From positions 1 through 18,616 of the forward strand of contig CAZUMH010000069.1 of NCBI GenBank assembly GCA_964621645.1: a stretch of DNA of 18,616 nt. Direction: 5' to 3'. Shown here piece after piece: positions 7,656 through 12,970 of the stretch. A model generated the notes under the pieces. That model saw only the letters and a program-made list of their open reading frames with translations. It was not told the DNA's origin and did no database searches. The position numbers and the translations under genes were made by a program. Origin of the DNA: CAZUMH01 sp964621645 (GTDB lineage Bacteria; Zhuqueibacterota; QNDG01; JAGLOF01). Numbering within the stretch: position 1 is the first letter of the stretch; every line of letters starts with the position of its first letter.

Positions 7656-7966
7656 ATTTAAGCGTGCGCCGGTTTCTCACGATTCAATCCCCTCCGTAAA
7701 TAACGTTTATCAATTCATGTTTTTACTCGACAGCGGTGATTCGATAATCCGTGCGTCTATTATTAGACAGCCTGATTTAAAGAAAATTCACATCACTATA
7801 CTCTTACCAGAATCCATCTTCCCGATAACCACTGAACATTCGCATACATAATTACAGCAGAGGAGAAAATAATCCCTCCCCTGTCAATCTCATAGCTGTT
7901 ACATTTCCCTGGTTTCATCGCGTCTCAAGAACAGAGCGAGCCTGAAGATCCACCATGGCTGTATGT
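7656..7966 (-). other. Intergenic region, no clear gene
   Basis: About 310 bases between the DUF4136 gene and the ABC operon. I see no convincing reading frame on either strand. A TTGACA occurs on the minus strand at 7887-7882, but no acceptable -10 box lies 16-18 bases after it. No U-tailed hairpin follows the DUF4136 stop, so readthrough into the ABC genes is possible. The ABC promoter presumably lies here but I cannot place it. Confidence 0.5.
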
Positions 7967-8506
7967 TCACAGTTCATGCGGCGGGAATTTATCAAGGATT
8001 TTCCTTACACCTTTTACCATCTCAGCCGCAGGCTGACGGGGATTGAGAACCCCTTTGCCGGTTCCCTGCCAAATAAGTTCCTTTTTTTCTCTATCAACAA
8101 TATCGATGACCAGGGCACCCTTTTTGACATTATAAGAATGCCCGGGAGATACAGCTCTTACCCGACCCCAACGCCCCACATAGTACGTCGGGGGTGTCAC
8201 ATAACGCTGGTTTTTTACTGCACCGTAAAATACTACCAGAAGGTTCGAAGTCGCCTTGGTGCCCGCTATGGTGAAACCTTTTTCTTCCATTATGGAACGG
8301 ATTTCCCTCATAACATCGCGATTAAAAAAAGGATCACGGACAGTTGGAGCCCCTCTTTCTCTCACTCTCTCTGGTTTGATGAAGTAAAAACTTTTATATT
8401 TGCCGAAATCGATCGTGTCATCATACTTCACCATTACATTCATGGAAGAGCATTCGCTTATGAGTATGATCAGGACCAGCAAGCTGCCTGCCATTGACTT
8501 TTTCAT
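7967..8506 (-). CDS. DUF4136-type lipoprotein
   Basis: Putative envelope lipoprotein of 179 residues from the ATG at 8506, chosen over the ATG at 8530 because AAGGAG lies six bases before it and the shorter form begins with a proper signal (MKKSMAGSLLVLIILISECS). The Cys after LISE would be lipidated, although Glu just before the Cys is unusual. The body fits DUF4136: KYDDTIDFGKYKSFYFI near the start, DVMREIRSIMEEKGFTIAG, then a segment with NLLVVFYGAVKNQ, and a late beta pair GALVIDIVDREKKELIWQGTG. Family members are widespread in Gram-negative bacteria and have no firmly established role. It has its own promoter (8575-8603) and stands between two terminated operons, so it is probably monocistronic or leads into the ABC pair. 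Confidence 0.82.
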   Translation of the reverse strand: MKKSMAGSLLVLIILISECSSMNVMVKYDDTIDFGKYKSFYFIKPERVRERGAPTVRDPFFNRDVMREIRSIMEEKGFTIAGTKATSNLLVVFYGAVKNQRYVTPPTYYVGRWGRVRAVSPGHSYNVKKGALVIDIVDREKKELIWQGTGKGVLNPRQPAAEMVKGVRKILDKFPPHEL

Positions 8507-8574
8507 GGAATTCTCCTTCACGATATACATCCGAAATGGGATTTTTTGATGAATAATTGCGGGAAAGCCTGTCT

Positions 8575-8603
8575 ATAATAAAAAATTTACATGAAAAAGT
8601 CAA
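8575..8603 (-). promoter_or_regulatory. Sigma70-type promoter of the DUF4136 gene
   Basis: On the minus strand TTGACT (8603-8598), a 17-base spacer, then TATTAT (8580-8575). Transcription would begin near 8568, about 62 bases before the ATG. It sits just beyond the terminator of the oxidoreductase operon. Confidence 0.75.
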
Positions 8604-8634
8604 TATACGATTTCAAAAATCAGAACAAAACAAG

Positions 8635-8663
8635 AGCCCCATTTCCATGCAAGAAACGGGGCT
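8635..8663 (-). terminator. Intrinsic terminator of the oxidoreductase operon
   Basis: AGCCCCATTTC (8635-8645) faces GAAACGGGGCT (8653-8663): a stem of 11 positions with one A-C mismatch and a seven-base loop. On the minus strand it is followed by a T-rich tail (CTTGTTTTGTT). It lies about 30 bases after the beta-subunit stop. Confidence 0.75.
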
Positions 8664-8692
8664 TTTGTGTCGTGACCTATATTAAGATCAAA

Positions 8693-9544
8693 TCAAGTAT
8701 ACTGTTTTAAAAGCTGTTCAACAGATAATGTGCCTTCCTTCTGCTTGACCATAGCCAGATTCATCTGAGTCTTAAGATGATCTTCCAGGCAGGGCTGCTC
8801 GCGCTGATAGAATATCCCGGTATAGAAGGGATTCTTTGAATAAGCCGTCTCAATAGCCTTCAAACGGTCGGAAGGATCATAATCATCCGGAAGGGGCTGC
8901 AGCATGGCTTTTAGTCCCTTCGAATCTATTGCCGGAAATGTCACGCAAGGTGAAAGCAGATAGACAATTGAGAAGCCTTTGTGCTGAATGGCTTTCACCA
9001 GGATATCGGTCATCTCATTGAGCTGCAGAGGACTGGTGCGGGCTATGAAACTGACTCCATAGGTGATAAACATGGGAAGGGGTTCCATCGGTTCCTCATA
9101 AACGCCGTACGGACTGGTCTTGGTACGCAGTTCCAGCGGAGTCGTGGGCGAGGTTTGCCCTTTAGTAAGTCCGTAGATCCTGTTGTCAATAAGCAGGTAT
9201 GTAATATCCACATTTTTATGGGCCGCGTGCGGGATGTGGCCTCCCCCGATGCCCAGTCCGTCACCATCGCCGCCCACACAGAGAACCGTGAGCTCAGGAC
9301 GGGCCGCTTTGGCGCCCAAAGCTGTCGGCACGGCCCTGCCATGTGTCCCATGCAGTGAATAGGAATTCAGATAATGGGAAAATCGTCCGGAGCAGCCAAT
9401 GCCGGAAACGGTGATGATTTCTTCAGGTTGGATCTGCAGCTCAACCAGCGCCTTCATTAGACCGTTCAGAATGCCATAATCTCCGCACCCGGGACACCAG
9501 ACCGGTTTAATGTCGCTTTTATAATTCTGTAATATGGTCTTCAT
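8693..9544 (-). CDS. korB: 2-oxoacid:ferredoxin oxidoreductase, beta subunit
   Basis: Thiamine-pyrophosphate and [4Fe-4S] subunit of an enzyme that oxidatively decarboxylates a 2-oxoacid to the acyl-CoA and reduces ferredoxin in the cytoplasm. Numbering from the TTG at 9550, WCPGCG carries C19 and C22, GIGCSGR carries C53 and LSPCVTF carries C202; four such cysteines hold the cluster in the two-subunit 2-oxoacid:ferredoxin oxidoreductases. HGRAVPTALGAK and GDGDGLGIGGGH are the TPP/Mg2+ region. The start is taken as the ATG at 9544, six bases after GAGGG, which overlaps the alpha gene by 26 bases. Length (283 residues) is normal for the short beta subunit. The substrate (2-oxoglutarate, pyruvate or other) cannot be fixed from sequence; the symbol stands for the KorAB-type family. 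A terminator follows. Confidence 0.92.
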   Translation of the reverse strand: MKTILQNYKSDIKPVWCPGCGDYGILNGLMKALVELQIQPEEIITVSGIGCSGRFSHYLNSYSLHGTHGRAVPTALGAKAARPELTVLCVGGDGDGLGIGGGHIPHAAHKNVDITYLLIDNRIYGLTKGQTSPTTPLELRTKTSPYGVYEEPMEPLPMFITYGVSFIARTSPLQLNEMTDILVKAIQHKGFSIVYLLSPCVTFPAIDSKGLKAMLQPLPDDYDPSDRLKAIETAYSKNPFYTGIFYQREQPCLEDHLKTQMNLAMVKQKEGTLSVEQLLKQYT

Positions 9545-11354
9545 CGACAACCCTCGCGACTTTCTTGATACTTTCCAAAACTTCCTGGGGAGTAATCGGC
9601 ACTCCCTGGCATTTACGGACTTCTATGGGTCTGATACCGAATTTGGCCTTGATGAAATGGGCGAATTGACCCGAAAAGTTCTCTTCCACCACTATTACCT
9701 GTTTGAGCCCCAAAAGAAAGCGCCTGATTTGCCGGTCCGGCAGCGGTGATATGACTTTGGGATGCAGATGCCGGATGAAGATGCCCTCTTTCTCGGCAAG
9801 ATACCTGGCTTCCCGGATGGCCCCCTCGGTCGATCCCCAGCCGATGATGCCGACTTTAGCCTCCTTGGAACCGTAATAGTCGGGAGGATTGGCCTCAAAG
9901 GCTTCGCTGAGCGCTTCAAGCTTGCGGAAACGTTTCCTGGTCATGGCAAGATGGTTATCCGGACTGTAGTTTGCCCTTCCCTTTTCAGTATGTTCCAGAC
10001 CTGTCCCCAGGTACTGACCGCCTGGCGTACCTGGAGTAGATATGGGAGAGATGCCGTTATCGGTAATCCGGAAGCGGTGATAATCCTCCAACTCTTTAAG
10101 ATCCGGTTCTCCCCGTGATACAATATCAATACGATCCGCTCTGGGGATGGCGATATGTATCGCCGGGATATCATCCACGACCTCATGAATGCCCTCAAAC
10201 TCCGGAATTCGCACCGTGGCTTTCCGGTAACCGATGGATTGATCGGTAAGAACTGTTACCGGCATCTGATACATCTCGGCGATATTGAAAGCACGGATAG
10301 TCTGATAAAAACAGTCTTCCACAGTGGTGGGAGCCAGAATACAACGAGGTGCTTCACCGGCCGTGCCGTAGATGGCGAATTTGAGGTCCGACTGTTCAGT
10401 TTTAGTCGGCAGACCGGTACTGGGGCCTCCCCGCTGTACATCGATGATAACCAGAGGCAGCTCCAGCATGGCTGCCAGGTTCAATTGCTCCCCCATGAGC
10501 TGGAGCCCTGGCCCCGAAGTCGGAGTCATCGCCTTCTGACCGCCGAAGGACGCCCCGATAACAGCGGAAATGGAAGCGATTTCATCCTCCATCTGGAGAG
10601 CCCTGCCGCCGACTTTCGGCATAATCTTAACCAGGGTTTCGAATATAGGAGTAGCGGGCGTGATAGGGTATCCCGCCACGAAGCGGCAGCCTGCCGCGAT
10701 GGTTCCCAAGGCCACGGCCTCGTTCCCCGAAAGCATCATATAGCGGGCCTTGCCCCCATTGCCGCTTTTCAGATGAAACCGTTTATCTGGAGCATTGTTG
10801 CTGAGAGCCGCATATCCCGCGGATAGCATCTTGATGTTCTTTTCAATAATTTCAGAACCTTTGGCACCATATCGATCTTTTAAGAGCTGTTGTAAAAATG
10901 ATTCATCAATACTAAAAATATCACCGAGCACCCCCAGTGCCACCACGTTCTTTCCCAACTTCCCACCAGTGATCTTATTGGCTAAAGCGCTAAAGGGAAC
11001 CGGGCAGTTGACCGCTTGGATCTTTTCGTCCACCATTACCGTTTCAGGATCATAGATCACCATTCCGTCTTTTCTCAGTTCCTTAATGGACCGGTCGTAG
11101 GCTTCCTGATTGAAAACCACCAGATAATCGACTTTGCTGCCCATGGAATAGATGGTCCAGTCCCTGGTGCGAATCTGAATCATAGAATATCCACCCCTGA
11201 TTTCAGCAGGGTAGGAAATATAGGTGAACACATGATACTCTGTTCGGGCTGCGGCCTGGGCGAACAGTTCGCCGCAGCTAATTACGCCATCTCCTCCTTC
11301 TCCTCCAAGCCTGACAACAAAATCTACATCGGATGAAAATGTTTTCTTTGTCAT
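9519..11354 (-). CDS. korA: 2-oxoacid:ferredoxin oxidoreductase, fused gamma-alpha subunit
   Basis: Partner of the beta subunit, 611 residues from the ATG at 11354. A GTG at 11426 is also in frame, but its first codons run through the T-tract of the leader terminator and resemble nothing in the family. The N-terminal ~190 residues are the gamma domain (GGEGGDGVIS, then YISYPAEIRGGYS), fused to the alpha domain as in KorA-type enzymes. YPITPATPI at about residues 229-237 is the conserved loop that contacts the 2-oxoacid and CoA in this class; QRGGPSTGLPTKTEQSDL is the following family signature. The C-terminus (GIIGWGSTEGAIREA) is the transketolase-like C-terminal domain. No ferredoxin-like [4Fe-4S] domain is fused. 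The gene lies 58 bases after a terminator that ends a structured leader, which suggests control by attenuation. Confidence 0.93.
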   Translation of the reverse strand: MTKKTFSSDVDFVVRLGGEGGDGVISCGELFAQAAARTEYHVFTYISYPAEIRGGYSMIQIRTRDWTIYSMGSKVDYLVVFNQEAYDRSIKELRKDGMVIYDPETVMVDEKIQAVNCPVPFSALANKITGGKLGKNVVALGVLGDIFSIDESFLQQLLKDRYGAKGSEIIEKNIKMLSAGYAALSNNAPDKRFHLKSGNGGKARYMMLSGNEAVALGTIAAGCRFVAGYPITPATPIFETLVKIMPKVGGRALQMEDEIASISAVIGASFGGQKAMTPTSGPGLQLMGEQLNLAAMLELPLVIIDVQRGGPSTGLPTKTEQSDLKFAIYGTAGEAPRCILAPTTVEDCFYQTIRAFNIAEMYQMPVTVLTDQSIGYRKATVRIPEFEGIHEVVDDIPAIHIAIPRADRIDIVSRGEPDLKELEDYHRFRITDNGISPISTPGTPGGQYLGTGLEHTEKGRANYSPDNHLAMTRKRFRKLEALSEAFEANPPDYYGSKEAKVGIIGWGSTEGAIREARYLAEKEGIFIRHLHPKVISPLPDRQIRRFLLGLKQVIVVEENFSGQFAHFIKAKFGIRPIEVRKCQGVPITPQEVLESIKKVARVVDEDHITEL

Positions 11355-11411
11355 TCTTCCCAATCCTATGCTATAGGCTGTCTTTTTTAATCGGCGCGCC
11401 AATCGCGTCTC

Positions 11412-11448
11412 AAAAAAAAAGGACACCCGCGGATTACTCCGCTGTCTC
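11412..11448 (-). terminator. Intrinsic terminator before the oxidoreductase operon
   Basis: On the minus strand GACA-GCGGA, loop GTAA, TCCGC, a three-base bulge GGG, then TGTC, followed by nine T residues (11420-11412). It ends the leader transcript that starts near 11577 and lies 58 bases before the alpha-subunit ATG. No gene ends here, so it is either an attenuator or the end of a small RNA. Confidence 0.8.
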
Positions 11449-11577
11449 CCGGATTCATATCTCTTTTATTGTCATCGCTGGCGACTCTTTCATCCGATTC
11501 AAGAGTCACCTTGAAAAAATGCACGTCTGGATTTAATCTATCCCTTTTCGCCGTGACGGTACTCCTGCCCTCAAAGA
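11412..11577 (-). ncRNA. Candidate structured leader or small RNA
   Basis: About 165 nt bounded by a consensus promoter and an intrinsic terminator with no convincing protein frame. Visible structure on the minus strand: GGTGACTCTT (11510-11501) pairs over ten positions with AAGAGTCGCC (11489-11480). An alternative hairpin TTCAAG (11515-11510), loop GTGACT, CTTGAA (11503-11498) uses the same bases and excludes the first. CGTC and GACG enclose GGAT/ATCC nearer the 5' end. The loop of the ten-base hairpin contains CGGAT, complementary to ATCCG just before the terminator, a possible pseudoknot. I do not recognise a known riboswitch, T-box or 6S RNA. Either a cis-acting attenuator of the oxidoreductase genes or an independent small RNA. 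Confidence 0.55.
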
Positions 11578-11583
11578 CCACCC

Positions 11584-11612
11584 ATAATAAGGAAAAACAT
11601 TATGTATGTCAA
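11584..11612 (-). promoter_or_regulatory. Consensus sigma70 promoter of the leader / oxidoreductase operon
   Basis: TTGACA (11612-11607), 17-base spacer, TATTAT (11589-11584) on the minus strand; start expected near 11577. It begins 25 bases after the stop of the upstream dehydratase-like gene. It is the best promoter match I found in the window. Confidence 0.85.
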
Positions 11613-11637
11613 GCAAATTCGAAGAAAAATGTAATAA

Positions 11638-11985
11638 TTATTTTCTTGATAAAGCCTGTTTTCCCCGTCCCATATAGGATCGTACAAGATCCATGAATAT
11701 TTCAAGATCCAGATCAAGATCGAAGGGAACTCCATCAAAATAAAAAATGCGAATAGGCAGGCCGCCATGGTCTTCACTGATTCTGGGGTAGACGACTTCG
11801 GTAACGATGCCGTTCATACAGGTGAAGGGACTGATATCCACGACGCCGTGGCAGCCGGCCCGGTGAAAAACGATAGCCTTCCCGGCATTAAGAGTCATCT
11901 CCCCCAAGGCCTTCTCAGCGGGAAGATAGGGCCGGCTATATTGAAGGATTTCCTCAACCCCGGCCTCAGGACGGTCGCTAAATAT
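11638..11985 (-). pseudogene. C-terminal part of the interrupted dehydratase-like subunit
   Basis: Same frame as the upstream piece, directly after its TAA, with no frameshift. The 115 codons read through as IFSDRPEAGVEEILQYSRPY, then AEKALGEMTLNAGKAIVFHR, AGCHGVVDISPFTCMNGIVT and FYFDGVPFDLDLDLEIFMDL, ending in TAA at 11640-11638. SPFTCMNGIV is the conserved late motif of the 2-hydroxyacyl-CoA dehydratase-like (COG3581-type) proteins, where the Cys is a candidate Fe-S ligand. An internal ATG at 11907 could start an 89-codon product, but this alone would lack most of the fold. The good conservation after the stop means either very recent damage, an assembly error, or translational readthrough. 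Confidence 0.7.
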
Positions 11986-12906
11986 TTACATAAAAGGCCA
12001 CAGAAGCACCTGCTCGACCCGACGCTGCAACCAATGTCGTATTCGGGTCGAAAGCATGGAAAGAGAGCCCCTTTTACCGCTCTCCCGCAATTTGCGTCGT
12101 TCCTCCCAGTTGGTATACCAGACCCATTCCGCAATATCCGCTATCCAGGCTTCTCCTCCGTGGGCCTCAATACGGCGAATAAGGTTCTGATTGCTGAAGC
12201 TGTTAAAGCGCAGATATATCTCTCCAACCACTCCCACCAACGGCCGGCTGCCAAGGGGTTCAGCCACAGGGATAGCGGCAAATCTGTCCCGCGCTTCCCC
12301 CAAAGCTTTAATAAGCAGTTGTAATTCCCGGGCGGAAGAAAGCTCGCCGTCAGCCAGGATAGAACACACCGAATCGAGAGATATACGGTGAGCCTGGTCG
12401 GCATCTCCTTTGCGGGACTCGTAAGGCCGGTGCATAAGAGTGATTTTTCTGAGAATATCGGCGGTTAGCACAGCCCTCCAGGCGGTACGCATAAAACGGT
12501 TCTGTTTCTGAGCAATCCCTTCATACCCGTTGCTGCTGGTCGGTGAGAACACCAGTACATCTTCCAGTCCGAGCTCCCGTAACGTTTTCTTGAGAAGATT
12601 CATATATTGTCCGAAACGGCAGGGTCCGGCCGACGTAGGCAGCAAAAAGGCCGTACGGGCGGGATCGAAATCCGCCTGTTTGGTCACTTTGAGAAAATTT
12701 CCCAGGGTTACTCTTTGCGGCAGACACTCTTCCCCGGTGGTATGCCGGGCCGCCAGCGTAAAGGTTTCGTCATCCGCCGCTGGAGACACCTCGGCTTCGA
12801 CTCCCACCGACCTGAAAGCCGCGGCCATGGTCAGAGCGGCGCCGGTACTCATGCGGGGGATGTAGAGCCTGCGTCCGGCTAAAGGATGTCTTCCGTTTTC
12901 TCTCAT
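11986..12906 (-). CDS. 2-hydroxyacyl-CoA dehydratase-like subunit, N-terminal part (premature TAA)
   Basis: A 306-residue product that begins at the ATG at 12906 and stops at TAA 11988-11986, well before the family's C-terminal domain, which continues in the same frame. Family features: RRLYIPRMSTGAALTMAAAF at the N-terminus, TGEECLPQRVTLGNFLKV with a conserved Cys, LPTSAGPCRFGQYMNLLKKT with another, and PLVGVVGEIYLRFNSFSNQN in the middle. These match COG3581-type proteins, which in many anaerobes are fused to the C-terminus of the activase-DUF2229 protein encoded just upstream. Here the two are separate genes 64 bases apart. The role is likely to be an ATP-driven Fe-S reductase or dehydratase subunit; the substrate is unknown. 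Whether the truncated product is functional is doubtful. Confidence 0.75.
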   Translation of the reverse strand: MRENGRHPLAGRRLYIPRMSTGAALTMAAAFRSVGVEAEVSPAADDETFTLAARHTTGEECLPQRVTLGNFLKVTKQADFDPARTAFLLPTSAGPCRFGQYMNLLKKTLRELGLEDVLVFSPTSSNGYEGIAQKQNRFMRTAWRAVLTADILRKITLMHRPYESRKGDADQAHRISLDSVCSILADGELSSARELQLLIKALGEARDRFAAIPVAEPLGSRPLVGVVGEIYLRFNSFSNQNLIRRIEAHGGEAWIADIAEWVWYTNWEERRKLRESGKRGSLSMLSTRIRHWLQRRVEQVLLWPFM

Positions 12907-12962
12907 GGTATTTCTCTTTCAGCTCGCGAACGGATAACGACCAGGCAATATCTTTCCATCAT
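12903..12962 (-). CDS. Possible 19-codon coupling peptide
   Basis: ATG-ATG start eight bases after the stop of the activase gene, preceded by GGGGA, encoding MMERYCLVVIRSRAEREIP and ending in a TGA that overlaps the ATG of the next gene (ATGA). The position suggests it could pass ribosomes from one gene to the other. It may equally be a chance frame; there is no family evidence. Confidence 0.2.
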   Translation of the reverse strand: MMERYCLVVIRSRAEREIP

Positions 12963-12970
12963 ACGGTCCC

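Noticed and set aside
7882..7887. TTGACA on the minus strand as a promoter for the ABC operon
   Set aside because: No -10-like hexamer at 16-18 bases; the sequence there is TCCTCT.
10155..10826. 223-codon open frame on the plus strand
   Set aside because: Antisense shadow of the oxidoreductase alpha domain; low-complexity, no domain features and no ribosome binding site.
11412..11577. 6S RNA identity for the leader transcript
   Set aside because: Length is near the usual range, but the 5' and 3' ends do not pair into the required closing stem and no long rod with a central bubble can be drawn.
11387..11581. 64-codon frame across the leader RNA
   Set aside because: It begins with GTG at the predicted transcription start, with no ribosome binding site, runs through the terminator stem and T-tract, and its product has no recognisable fold.
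11571..11777. 68-codon hydrophobic frame on the minus strand
   Set aside because: Overlaps the conserved C-terminal part of the dehydratase-like gene in another frame and then the promoter; hydrophobicity comes from the AT-rich sequence.
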